Shown: positions 16,250-23,987, numbered from the stretch's first letter. The stretch: DNA of 26,486 nt from Thermodesulfovibrio sp. (GCA_027050975.1 JALUAR010000022.1:1-26486); one strand, 5' to 3'. The notes: generated by a model from the sequence alone, not told the origin. Program-made: numbers and translations.

Positions 16250-17413
16250 TCAAGGTTGTGAGTTCTTGGTGGTATGACATATAAAACAACCACCCGTGCC
16301 ACCACCTCCGGCAATACTCTGAGAATAATCCCACCTGAGCATATCCGGATAATCCGATGCATGAGCCATATGACAGGAAAGACACATCACAACATCAGAG
16401 CCTGGCGTTACCACACTGTCAATACTACTCGGAACAGTGGTTCTAGCAACGGGGGCTTCCACATTATAAAAAGTATATCCTGAATATTCACCAGTATTAG
16501 GTAATATTATGTCTGTTGGATGTCTTTGAAATGGCGATATGGTATCATCGCCAATCCCTGCGGAGTCACCATAATACCCCCCACTCAGGGTGTGAAAGTT
16601 TCCATGACATGTTGCACAGAACCCACTCATAGTATTCTGAGGGGGCTGTATACTGACAGGGCCATGACATATCTCACAATTACCACTATCATAAAGGGGA
16701 GGCGATGTTGCTCCGTAGTATTCATTATGGTTGTTTTCATCAAAGTTCTGCCATTTATAGGTGCCATTGTTTTCAAAGCCTTTTACACCATATAGAAACC
16801 TGTAACTATTGTAAACATCATCAGCAACATCCAGTCTGCCGCCAATATTTTTGTGATGTGCACCATTCATAGAACCATTGAGATTGGAATTCCCGCTCCA
16901 GACCTCTCTGATTCCATGACATCCGTTTTCACCCGCACAGGTGAGATTAGAGTCATTAACATTCGAGCCATCATGACCAAACCCCAGAAAACCTCCTGGC
17001 GGACCATCCAGAATATCATCGGGATTTCCTATGTCGACAATGTTATGTCCTTTGGAATCAGAGGCTCCAGAACCCTTAACACCAAGTATATAGGCAAAAT
17101 TACCCCCTGCAAGATCACCTGTTGGGTCTGTATGGAAGACCTGAGGGATTTCACTACCACCCAAGTTTACTATCTTATTGGGTAATCCCATCCCGTGGCA
17201 GCCTAAACAGTCACCTTTCAGAAGTGAAGGATATGGACCTGTTCCTTTCCAGGACTGTCCCGTGGCTCCGTATGTTGCCATAAATGTTGCATCCTGACTA
17301 TTATGCATTGTGTGGCAGTTGGCACATGGCCCACTGATCTGTGCCTTTACAGAAGAGAAAGGACAGGAAATGAAAAACAAAAAAACAGAAAACAAAAGAA
17401 CGATTATGTACAT
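16250..17413 (-). CDS. Secreted multihaem c-type cytochrome (six CXXCH plus one CX5CH)
   Basis: A 387-residue exported protein with a signal peptide (1-24, cleavage after VKA). Haem motifs: CANCH (30-34), CLGCH (69-73), CEICH (246-250), CATCH (266-270), CLSCH (344-348) and CFICH (376-380). A seventh, CAGENGCH (159-166), has five residues between the cysteines. Gly/Asn/Asp-rich loops and spare histidines (for example HH at 176-177) separate the haems, as in extracellular or outer-surface electron carriers of metal reducers. I cannot place it in a named subfamily. The ATG follows AGGGAGG. It is monocistronic on the minus strand and near, but divergent from, the NrfH-HAO operon. The role is presumably electron transfer in periplasm or outer membrane. 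Confidence 0.88.
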   Translation of the reverse strand: MYIIVLLFSVFLFFISCPFSSVKAQISGPCANCHTMHNSQDATFMATYGATGQSWKGTGPYPSLLKGDCLGCHGMGLPNKIVNLGGSEIPQVFHTDPTGDLAGGNFAYILGVKGSGASDSKGHNIVDIGNPDDILDGPPGGFLGFGHDGSNVNDSNLTCAGENGCHGIREVWSGNSNLNGSMNGAHHKNIGGRLDVADDVYNSYRFLYGVKGFENNGTYKWQNFDENNHNEYYGATSPPLYDSGNCEICHGPVSIQPPQNTMSGFCATCHGNFHTLSGGYYGDSAGIGDDTISPFQRHPTDIILPNTGEYSGYTFYNVEAPVARTTVPSSIDSVVTPGSDVVMCLSCHMAHASDYPDMLRWDYSQSIAGGGGTGGCFICHTTKNSQP

Positions 17414-17600
17414 TATTTACCTCCCTCCTTTTTCCCCTTTTAAACTCAAGCAAAAATTATGCAAATGATATTATGCTCTTCAGGACAAAAATCACCCTTT
17501 TGGGCAGCTACCACTAAACTATTTGATAAAGAAGGATTTTTTATATCTTAAAGCTCCGGAGATGTCTGAATATTTGGAATGATAAAACTGGATAAAATGA

Positions 17601-17640
17601 GCAATTTCACACAACAGAGGGCATATTCACACAATAGAGT
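17601..17640 (+). repeat. Tandem 20-bp direct repeat
   Basis: Two adjacent 20-base units (17601-17620 and 17621-17640) share a core TTCACACAAYAGAG with one difference in 14 bases. They lie right after the hydrolase stop and about 190 bases before the multihaem cytochrome start on the same strand. The two-helical-turn period would suit a dimeric regulator, but no known motif fits. Confidence 0.6.
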
Positions 17641-17643
17641 TGT

Positions 17644-18378
17644 TCAATCCCTCTTGAGAAACCTGTAAAGAAAAGCTCTTACATCTTTCCAATAGTACCC
17701 CACGCTCCAGAAGAGCCTATGTCCGCCACCTCGATTGTAACGAATGGCTTGAACCTCTTTTTTATGCTTTCTTAGCGCCTGCTCAAGCATCTCGTAATCT
17801 TTTATTATTATAGGGCTGTCTCCCGTTTCTACCAGAAGTAAGACAGGTACATTGATCTTGGATACATGCTGAACCGCTTCAGCAAAGTGTCCACGTCCTG
17901 GGGCTGGTGCTAAAATGATAAGTGCCTGTAAGTCATTTCTCTCGACGCCCACCATAAGCGTAAGAAGGCCTCCACGAGAAAACCCCATGAGTGCAATCTT
18001 TGATGGATCTACCTTTGGATGGTTCTTTATATAATCAACAGCATGTGAAACCTCTTTCTTGTGACCGGGGATATTTCCTTTTCCGCTACTTCGTATGGGA
18101 ATGAATGCCAGGAATCCATCATTGGCAAGTGTCTGGCAGATCCCCTTAAGATCATAACCTCGCTTGATTGCCTCTTTGTAGCCTAGTATGTCTACGATTT
18201 TACCATGGTTATAAACTACCGCAGGAAAAGACCCCTTTCCATCAGGAATACAGATCAGTGCCTGACCTTTTATTTCTTCGAATTGATAATTTAATACGGA
18301 TACTGCAAAAGCATTTTCAAATAAAACAAAAAGTATAAGATCAGGCATGAAAACTTTTATTATGAAGTGCTTATACAT
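17644..18378 (-). CDS. Exported alpha/beta hydrolase (dienelactone hydrolase-like)
   Basis: A 244-residue alpha/beta-hydrolase. The N-terminus is a probable signal peptide (basic start, hydrophobic core 5-20, cleavage after AFA at 25), placing it in the periplasm. The triad can be read: nucleophile S134 in the elbow GFSRGG (132-137), acid D187 in LLVETGDSP, and H220 in GGGHRLFW. The oxyanion segment VYNHGK (55-60) is also present. Length and layout match the dienelactone hydrolase/prolyl-oligopeptidase-like group that cleaves small esters or peptides. Substrate unknown. The start has no strong Shine-Dalgarno sequence. It lies on the minus strand upstream of the multihaem cytochrome with a 230-base gap, so co-transcription is uncertain. 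Confidence 0.85.
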   Translation of the reverse strand: MYKHFIIKVFMPDLILFVLFENAFAVSVLNYQFEEIKGQALICIPDGKGSFPAVVYNHGKIVDILGYKEAIKRGYDLKGICQTLANDGFLAFIPIRSSGKGNIPGHKKEVSHAVDYIKNHPKVDPSKIALMGFSRGGLLTLMVGVERNDLQALIILAPAPGRGHFAEAVQHVSKINVPVLLLVETGDSPIIIKDYEMLEQALRKHKKEVQAIRYNRGGGHRLFWSVGYYWKDVRAFLYRFLKRD

Positions 18379-18722
18379 TTTTCAGGTATACAACCGGTTT
18401 CATTTTTTACGTAAGGGCTGTAACAACAGGTTCTATCCTCTCCGCATTGATTCGAAGTCATACTCATTCAGCCTTCTTTTAAGGCGTCCTGTTACAGTCG
18501 TACTGCCGCACACAAAACTCCTCTCTCTTGCTTCCTTGCAATGATTATATAAGAGAAATTTTGTTAAGTCAAATTTCTTAAAAGATAAGGTCTTAAGAAT
18601 TCACAATTCAGGACCTGAACCTCTTTTTTCTTAACAAAATTGTAATAACAAAATTGTAAAACCATACAAAAGTGTCACATATCCGGAGATAGTTTTATCC
18701 TTTATTTTCAATACATTAGCAA
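18379..18722. other. Divergent intergenic region with clustered repeats
   Basis: No gene is seen between the hydrolase and the NrfH-like gene. It holds a bulged inverted repeat (CTGTAACAACAGG at 18418-18430 against CCTGTTACAG at 18488-18497), and the repeat cluster at 18557-18659 described separately. Both are better read as regulatory DNA than as coding remnants. Confidence 0.6.
18557..18659 (+). promoter_or_regulatory. Candidate enhancer (activator-binding) repeat cluster upstream of the sigma-54 promoter
   Basis: A perfect 12-base inverted repeat AATTTTGTTAAG (18557-18568) / CTTAACAAAATT (18630-18641) flanks the palindrome TTCAGG-A-CCTGAA (18607-18619). The right arm overlaps a perfect tandem 14-base repeat TAACAAAATTGTAA (18632-18645, 18646-18659). 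The cluster lies about 90-190 bases before the predicted transcription start, the usual distance for NtrC-family enhancer sites. The cognate activator is not in the window. Confidence 0.55.
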
Positions 18723-18740
18723 TTGGCATACGGTTTGCTG
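18723..18740 (+). promoter_or_regulatory. Sigma-54 (-24/-12) promoter
   Basis: TTGGCATACGGTTTGCTG carries the invariant GG (18725-18726) and GC (18737-18738) exactly ten bases apart, within the TTGGCA-N5-TTGCT framework of the RpoN consensus. Predicted start ~18750, giving a ~27-base leader that contains the AAGGAGG of the NrfH-like gene. It implies control by an ATP-dependent enhancer-binding activator. Confidence 0.75.
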
Positions 18741-18776
18741 TCGTCAAAAAACAATCATCTCTTAAGGAGGTTCAGG

Positions 18777-19316
18777 ATGAGAAAGATTCAGACAAAAGGC
18801 ATGGTCCTTTTGATTGTAGCATCAATGGCCATTGTGGTTATGACTGCATTCTCTTTAACGGTTGCCTCAGTCATCAAGAGCACAAACAGGGTGGAATTCT
18901 GTGCGTCATGTCACGAGATGGGACTCTTTTACGAAACATGGAAAGAATCGGTTCATGGCAGGGCAGAAAAAGGTGTGGTGCGAGCAAAGTGCGTTGATTG
19001 TCATTTGCCTTATTCGAACATGGCTGCGTACCTTTACAAAAAGGCTAAAAAGGGGATCAGTCATTACAGTGCCCACATTACCAAGAAAGAGATCGATTGG
19101 TTATCTGTAGTTGAAAAAAACCGTAGTTACCTCAAGGGTGAGTACGACAGGGGATGTAAAACCTGCCACAAAAGTCTGGTAGCTCCTGAAATCTCCCTTA
19201 AGGCTTTCAGGGCACACAGGGCATATGAGACAGGCCAGACAAACAGGAGTTGTGTTACCTGTCACAACAATATAGGTCACAAAGACCTGAAGGATGCTCT
19301 GAATGAACTTTCATAA
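18777..19316 (+). CDS. nrfH: NapC/NrfH-type tetrahaem quinol dehydrogenase cytochrome c
   Basis: A 179-residue membrane-anchored cytochrome that oxidises menaquinol and passes electrons to a periplasmic reductase. It has one N-terminal membrane helix (8-30) and four haem sites: CASCH (42-46), CVDCH (72-76), CKTCH (127-131), CVTCH (159-163). The first reads CASCHEM, the CXXCHXM arrangement giving the methionine ligand of haem 1 in NrfH. Length is close to NrfH (~160-180) and shorter than NapC. The ATG at 18777 is chosen because AAGGAGG lies six bases before it; the open frame upstream (18723) overlaps the promoter. It forms an operon with the octahaem HAO-like gene 96 bases downstream, so HAO rather than NrfA is its likely partner; the symbol is by family. 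Confidence 0.88.
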   Translation: MRKIQTKGMVLLIVASMAIVVMTAFSLTVASVIKSTNRVEFCASCHEMGLFYETWKESVHGRAEKGVVRAKCVDCHLPYSNMAAYLYKKAKKGISHYSAHITKKEIDWLSVVEKNRSYLKGEYDRGCKTCHKSLVAPEISLKAFRAHRAYETGQTNRSCVTCHNNIGHKDLKDALNELS

Positions 19317-19412
19317 CAGATGAGATAGGAGGTGATAAGTAACAGGTTCCAAACTCAAGATTCATACTTACTGAATATTGACAATTATTAAAAGCTTTAA
19401 AGGAGGAGGTAA

Positions 19413-20759
19413 ATGAGGCATAGAACGATTTTACTTATTACCACTTTAGTGGTATTGACATTAACAACTATTGCATTCTCGGAAAAGTATCCGAATCTTG
19501 CTCCCAAGAAAATCGAACTAAAACGGGGATACACTGAGGAGGCTCTCAAGTGTATTGACTGCCATGCAAAGGTGACTCCCGGAATCGTTGAGGACTGGAA
19601 GAACAGCAGGATGGCACATGCCGGTGTGTCCTGTTATGACTGTCATGTTGTACCGAAAAACTCGCCTATGGCAAGCCAGTGTGAGGGTGTGAAGAAGACC
19701 ATGCCAGGCATTTATACTTCGCCTATGGTGAGTCCAAAGACCTGTGAAAGGTGTCATCCCACAGAGGTTGAACAGTTCAGCAAGAGTGCCCATGCCAAAT
19801 TGGCTGGTTCGCCTGTAATTGAAAACCCAAAGTATCAGAAACTTATGTACGAGCTTGAAGGCGGTATCTTTGCCGGTATGCCAAAGTCAGACAAGCGGAG
19901 CCTTGCACTGAGACAGACGGGCTGTCAGATGTGTCATGGAATGAAGGTTGAGCTTGACAAGAATAATAAACCCACAAACTCCTCATGGCCTGCAGGAGTC
20001 GGTACGAGATATCCTGACGGTGGCAAAGGTAATTGTACCGTATGCCACAACAGACACAGCTTTAAGATCTCCGAAGCACGGAAACCAGAGGCCTGTGCAA
20101 AGTGTCACATGGGACCTGACCATCCGACAATTGAGATATATTATGAAAGCAGCCATGGCAAGCTCTACCTTACAGAAGGAGACGAATGGAAGTGGGATAG
20201 CGCTCCAGATGCCTGGGAACCCGGAGATTACAGGGCACCTACCTGTGCCACCTGTCATATGAGCGGGATAGGAGAACTGAGCACCACGCACAATGTCAAT
20301 GAGAGACTTAAATGGGACATGGCTCATGTAAAAAGTGTAGTACGAACAGGAGAAAGGGGTGATGGTGAAAAAGGACGGAAACTCATGAAAAAGGTCTGCA
20401 GCAACTGTCATTCAGGGGTCTTTATTGACAACTACTTTAACAAGTTTGACAGCGCTATAGGACTGTACAACTTTTATGTAGAGAAGGCACAGACTATGTT
20501 AGAAGACCTGAAGAAAAGAGGACTCCTGAAAAAAGACAAGTGGAAGGACCCCTTCCAGGAGCTGTACTACTTCCTCTGGCATCACGCAGGCAGAAGGGCA
20601 AGACAGGGTGCTGCAATGGATGGGCCTGATTATGCACAGTGGCACGGATTCTTCCAGATAATGCTTATTTATAAGGATCTTGAGGATATCTACAACTGGC
20701 GTATAAAGAACGGAAAGATCGAACCCCTCAGTCCGGTCATGTCAACAGGTGCGTATTAA
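19413..20759 (+). CDS. hao: Octahaem hydroxylamine oxidoreductase-family cytochrome (HAO-like)
   Basis: A 448-residue periplasmic enzyme with a signal peptide (1-22, cleavage after AFS). Eight CXXCH sites at 47, 74, 111, 171, 208, 228, 278 and 329 match the octahaem HAO pattern; the fourth (CQMCH) corresponds to the catalytic haem. CAKCHMGPDHPTIEIYYESSHG (228-249) is a family signature, as is QWHGFF (409-414) in the C-terminal helical part, which carries no further haem. It is shorter than aerobic ammonia-oxidiser HAO (~540). Pairing with an NrfH-type quinol dehydrogenase suggests the reductive type known from Epsilonproteobacteria, reducing nitrite or hydroxylamine to ammonium. Whether the cross-linking tyrosine of oxidative HAO is present needs an alignment. 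GGAGGAGG precedes the ATG. Confidence 0.88.
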   Translation: MRHRTILLITTLVVLTLTTIAFSEKYPNLAPKKIELKRGYTEEALKCIDCHAKVTPGIVEDWKNSRMAHAGVSCYDCHVVPKNSPMASQCEGVKKTMPGIYTSPMVSPKTCERCHPTEVEQFSKSAHAKLAGSPVIENPKYQKLMYELEGGIFAGMPKSDKRSLALRQTGCQMCHGMKVELDKNNKPTNSSWPAGVGTRYPDGGKGNCTVCHNRHSFKISEARKPEACAKCHMGPDHPTIEIYYESSHGKLYLTEGDEWKWDSAPDAWEPGDYRAPTCATCHMSGIGELSTTHNVNERLKWDMAHVKSVVRTGERGDGEKGRKLMKKVCSNCHSGVFIDNYFNKFDSAIGLYNFYVEKAQTMLEDLKKRGLLKKDKWKDPFQELYYFLWHHAGRRARQGAAMDGPDYAQWHGFFQIMLIYKDLEDIYNWRIKNGKIEPLSPVMSTGAY

Positions 20760-20764
20760 AAACT

Positions 20765-20792
20765 GTGAGAGGGTGCTACAGCACCCTCTCAC
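20765..20792 (-). terminator. Strong hairpin between convergent operons; T-run on the minus side
   Basis: GTGAGAGGGTGC (20765-20776) pairs perfectly with GCACCCTCTCAC (20781-20792) around a 4-base loop. Read on the minus strand it is followed by AGTTTTTAAT, making a Rho-independent terminator for the tup operon. Read on the plus strand no T-run follows, so for the HAO transcript it is more likely a 3'-end stabiliser. Confidence 0.75.
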
Positions 20793-20853
20793 ATACTAAC
20801 CATTCCCTGGAAGAGAAAATGCTCAGACGAGGCCATCGCAACTCATCATAACC

Positions 20854-21576
20854 TTACCATACCATGTCCCCGGATATAAACCTGCGTGCAAGTTCATCTT
20901 CAGGACTGGTAAAAAACCTGCTGCTGTCTGCATCTTCAATAATTCTCCCCCTGTACATAAAGATGATCCTGTCTGCAAGCCTCTTTGCCTGAAACATGTT
21001 ATGGGTGATCATCACAATGGTCATACCGTCTCTAAAACTGTACTCTCTCAGTACAGCCTCAATTAACTCGGTGTTAACAGGATCAAGAGATGCCGTGGGC
21101 TCGTCAAGAAAGAGATACCAAGGTTCTGTAACCAATGCCCTTGCCACTACAACCCGCTGTGCTTCACCTGTTGAAAGTGTCCGGACATTCCTGCGTGCTC
21201 TGTCCGAGAGTTGAAATCTGCCAAGTATATCATGCACTTTATCGGATATAATATGCCTTTTATATCCCCTGATACGGAGCCCGTAAGCAACATTATTGAA
21301 GACAGTGTCATTGAAGAGAGTGTTTCCTGCCAGCACAACGGCTATCCTTCTCCTCAGAGAAATATCCTTCTTCAGCACACCGGTACTGTCACTGTATGTC
21401 ACCTCTCCCCTGTCAGGCTCTTCAAGCAAAGAGGCAATCCTGAGTAGAGTTGACTTACCACTACCGTTCGGACCGATGATCGCATTAAATGTGCCTGGCT
21501 TAATGGTAAGAGTGCAGTCCTCTATGGCGACACAACCACCATAGCTCTTTGATACGTTCTTCATTGTCAGATTCAT
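20854..21576 (-). CDS. tupC: Tungstate ABC transporter, ATP-binding protein
   Basis: A 240-residue ABC ATPase: Walker A GPNGSGKST (36-44), the signature LSTGEAQRVVVARAL (LSTGE in place of LSGGQ), Walker B WYLFLDEP, D-loop SLD and switch histidine ITHN. It powers uptake by the permease encoded just upstream. Its start overlaps the permease stop by four bases (ATGA), indicating translational coupling. Assignment to tungstate rather than molybdate rests on the adjacent TupA-type binding proteins (STQNSGL motif). It lacks the C-terminal TOBE/MOP domain of ModC, which also fits TupC. Last gene of the operon, ended by the hairpin at 20765-20792. Confidence 0.88.
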   Translation of the reverse strand: MNLTMKNVSKSYGGCVAIEDCTLTIKPGTFNAIIGPNGSGKSTLLRIASLLEEPDRGEVTYSDSTGVLKKDISLRRRIAVVLAGNTLFNDTVFNNVAYGLRIRGYKRHIISDKVHDILGRFQLSDRARRNVRTLSTGEAQRVVVARALVTEPWYLFLDEPTASLDPVNTELIEAVLREYSFRDGMTIVMITHNMFQAKRLADRIIFMYRGRIIEDADSSRFFTSPEDELARRFISGDMVW

Positions 21577-22268
21577 TTAGAGACCCTCCTCTGGAGCAGA
21601 TACATCACCGAGTTGATGCAGAGAGAGATGAGAAGCAGTATTATGCCCAGTGCAATTGCAAGGGAAAAATTACCCTTATCGTACTCAAGGGCTATCGTGG
21701 TGGTCATTACCCTTGTATAACCGGCAATGTTTCCTCCTACGATAAGCACAGCACCCACCTCTGCCATCACCCTGCCAAGACCTGCCATCACAGATGAGAT
21801 GATCCCGTATCTGGCATCCCTGACAACAGCTATCGATGCCTGCACCCTGGTGGCTCCAAGACCAAGAGCAGCCAGCCTTATATCCGGACTCACAGAGTTT
21901 ATAGAGGAATAACTCATGGCAGCTATTATTGGAAAGGCAAGTATTGCCTGGGCGATGAGCATTGCTGAAGGAGTATAAAGAAGCCCCAGAAACCCTAAAG
22001 GCCCACTCCTTGAAAGAATCAAATACAACAGTAGTCCCACCACAACCGGAGGAAGCCCCATAAAGGTATTGAGAAGATTGATGATCAACCCTCGCATGGG
22101 AAACCTCCTGAAGGCCAGAAGGGAGGCAGATATAATCCCTGTCACCGAGGCTATTAAAATAGCAGTAAGGGAGACACAGAGTGAAAGCGATACGATTTCA
22201 ATCAGTTCCCTGTCAAGGGAGATGATCAGATAGAATGCCTTCCTGAATGCAAGCAGTATCTCATTCAA
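21573..22268 (-). CDS. tupB: Tungstate ABC transporter, permease
   Basis: A 231-residue inner-membrane permease with about five to six helices and the BPD-type EAA coupling motif region (AALGLGATRVQASIAVVRDARYG, about 142-164) that docks the ATPase. GLPPVVVGLLLYL and MAEVGAVLIVGGNIAG are conserved in the TupB/WtpB/ModB group. It is translated just after the signal-peptide-bearing binding protein (5-base gap) and overlaps tupC by four bases, so the three form one transport unit. The substrate is inferred from the binding proteins. Confidence 0.88.
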   Translation of the reverse strand: MNEILLAFRKAFYLIISLDRELIEIVSLSLCVSLTAILIASVTGIISASLLAFRRFPMRGLIINLLNTFMGLPPVVVGLLLYLILSRSGPLGFLGLLYTPSAMLIAQAILAFPIIAAMSYSSINSVSPDIRLAALGLGATRVQASIAVVRDARYGIISSVMAGLGRVMAEVGAVLIVGGNIAGYTRVMTTTIALEYDKGNFSLAIALGIILLLISLCINSVMYLLQRRVSK

Positions 22269-22273
22269 TGCCC

Positions 22274-23107
22274 TTACCTTTTAAAACCTTTGGCATCTGG
22301 GTAGAAGAGCTGATTACCGCGGGAGTCCCTGAATCCGGCTATCGCCCTCTGTCCCTTCTCTGAAATAAGAAAGTTGATAAACCTCATAGCCTCCTTGTAT
22401 TTCACATGGGGATGTCTTTCAGGATTGACAGCCATCACTCCGTACTGATTAAAGAGCATCTTATCGCCCTCAACCATTATCTCCAGATCAAACCTCTCCT
22501 TATCTTTCAGTGCAAGCCATGTACCCCTGTCAGTGAGTGTATATGCCCTTTTTTCATTGGCGATTCTCAGGGTCTTACCCATACCCTGTCCAACCTCAAG
22601 ATACCACCTATTTCCACCGGGGTTTATACCTGCCTTCCTCCAGATCTTTAACTCCTTCTTGTGTGTTCCGGAATTGTCTCCCCTTGAGACAAAGGGTGCC
22701 TTCACCCTGCTTATCTTTCTGAATGCCTCAGAGGCTGACCTGAGTTCTTTTACTCCTGCAGGGTCATCAGGAGGCCCCACAATAATAAAGTCATTATACA
22801 TGACGTCATGCCGATTAACAAAGTACCCCTCTTTCACAAGCCTCAACTCATCCTCTTTTGCATGGACAAACACCACATCCGCATCACCTCTCTTGCCGAT
22901 CTCAAGGGCAGCCCCTGTGCCAACAGCCACCACATCCACCTTTATGCCTGTCTCTCTCTCAAAGATCGGCAGGAGATAATCAAAGAGTCCGGAGTTCTGT
23001 GTGCTCGTGGTTGATGCACACCGTATCCTTGTCTCGGCAGAGCCCATTGATACATTCAACATAGATAGAATAAGAAACATCCAGATACAATTCCTTAAGA
23101 ACCTCAT
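22274..23107 (-). CDS. tupA: Tungstate-binding periplasmic protein (TupA)
   Basis: A 277-residue substrate-binding protein. The first ~26 residues form a signal peptide (MRFLRNCIWMFLILSML..., cleavage near GSA-E). The mature protein opens with CASTTSTQNSGLFDYLLP, the TupA hallmark (TTSTQNSGL) whose Ser/Thr contact the oxyanion, followed by AVGTGAALEIGKRGDADVVF, VSRGDNSGTHKKE and NQYGVMAVNP. The frame is open further upstream to 23152, but the ATG at 23107 is chosen because AAAGGAGG lies just before it. It follows a second, related binding protein with a 45-base gap. Tungstate is the cofactor metal of aldehyde ferredoxin oxidoreductases and some formate dehydrogenases. Confidence 0.9.
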   Translation of the reverse strand: MRFLRNCIWMFLILSMLNVSMGSAETRIRCASTTSTQNSGLFDYLLPIFERETGIKVDVVAVGTGAALEIGKRGDADVVFVHAKEDELRLVKEGYFVNRHDVMYNDFIIVGPPDDPAGVKELRSASEAFRKISRVKAPFVSRGDNSGTHKKELKIWRKAGINPGGNRWYLEVGQGMGKTLRIANEKRAYTLTDRGTWLALKDKERFDLEIMVEGDKMLFNQYGVMAVNPERHPHVKYKEAMRFINFLISEKGQRAIAGFRDSRGNQLFYPDAKGFKR

Positions 23108-23152
23108 AAAGAATCCTCCTTTGCATTTTCCGGATAGATGAATTACAATCAA

Positions 23153-23938
23153 TTAATCTTTCTCAGACCCTGCTACAGAAGGTACTGCGTCCGGAGTAAA
23201 GAGCCTGACACCATTGTTCATGAAGTCTGCGATTATTTTCTGTCCCTCACGTGATGTTACAAAGGCAATAAAGTCCATGGCCTCTCTGTATCTGACATCA
23301 GGGAACCTGTCAGGATTAACGGCAATTACACTATATTGATTTCTGAGAACAGGGTCACCTTTTACAAAAACCTCCAGATCAATCCCCGGTTTATAATTTA
23401 TAAATGTTCCCATATCAGTGAGGGTATAGGCCCTCTTCCGGTCTGCTGCAAGCAGGGTGTCTCCCATCTTTGCCCCAGTCTCAAAGTACCATCCCTTACC
23501 CCTGGGATTAATACCGGCATCCTCCCATATATCAAGCTCTTTCATGTTTGTGCCTGAGTCATCGCCCCTGGAAACAAAGGGTGAACCTGTCTCGGCAATA
23601 TGTTCAAACGCCTCTGACGCACTACTCAACCCTTTTATTCCAGCAGGGTCATCTTCCGGACCAGCTATCACGAAATCATTGTGCATAACCACCCTCCTGT
23701 TGACACCATACCCACCTGCAACAAACTTCTCCTCTCTGAAGGGATCATGGACAAAGAGCAGATCAGCCTCCCCCCTTTTCGCAATCCTTATCGCCTTCCC
23801 TGTACCCACCGCAATAACCTCAACCTTGACATTATAGTTAGAGGCCCTCTCATATGCAGGAATCAGGATATCAAAGAGGCCCGAATTCTGCGTACTACTG
23901 GTTGATGCAATAACCAGTTTTGTTCTTTTCCTGCCCAT
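23153..23938 (-). CDS. TupA paralogue without a signal peptide
   Basis: A 261-residue protein homologous to TupA over its whole length (roughly half of residues identical to the neighbour): ASTSSTQNSGLFDILIP, AVGTGKAIRIAKRGEADLLF, VSRGDDSGTNMKELDIW and NQYSVIAVNP. All oxyanion-contact segments are kept. Unlike the downstream copy it begins MGRKRTKLVIAST with no signal peptide. In-frame codons upstream run only 12 residues to a stop and include no usual start codon, so the missing leader is not an annotation error unless there is a sequencing error. There is no Shine-Dalgarno sequence, and a promoter (23949-23978) puts the start site within a few bases of the ATG. It may be a cytoplasmic oxyanion-binding or regulatory protein, or a binding protein that lost its export signal. 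Confidence 0.85.
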   Translation of the reverse strand: MGRKRTKLVIASTSSTQNSGLFDILIPAYERASNYNVKVEVIAVGTGKAIRIAKRGEADLLFVHDPFREEKFVAGGYGVNRRVVMHNDFVIAGPEDDPAGIKGLSSASEAFEHIAETGSPFVSRGDDSGTNMKELDIWEDAGINPRGKGWYFETGAKMGDTLLAADRKRAYTLTDMGTFINYKPGIDLEVFVKGDPVLRNQYSVIAVNPDRFPDVRYREAMDFIAFVTSREGQKIIADFMNNGVRLFTPDAVPSVAGSEKD

Positions 23939-23948
23939 CTTACAGATA

Positions 23949-23978
23949 AAAATAAGGCTTATCTCACTTAAAAGTCAA
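23949..23978 (-). promoter_or_regulatory. Candidate sigma-70 promoter of the tup operon (near-leaderless)
   Basis: On the minus strand TTGACT (23978-23973), an 18-base spacer and TATTTT (23954-23949) precede the ATG at 23938 by only ten bases after the -10, predicting a 5' leader of about 0-4 bases. The -10 is a moderate match. Confidence 0.45.
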
Positions 23979-23987
23979 ACTCGTTTT

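Noticed and set aside
19413..20759. Octahaem tetrathionate reductase or pentahaem NrfA
   Set aside because: Eight CXXCH motifs rule out NrfA. The CHMGPDHP and QWHGFF segments are HAO-type, and there is no CXXCK active-site motif.
20854..23107. Molybdate (mod) rather than tungstate transporter
   Set aside because: The ATPase lacks the ModC-type C-terminal domain, and both binding proteins carry the STQNSGL signature of TupA rather than ModA motifs. Dual use of molybdate cannot be excluded.
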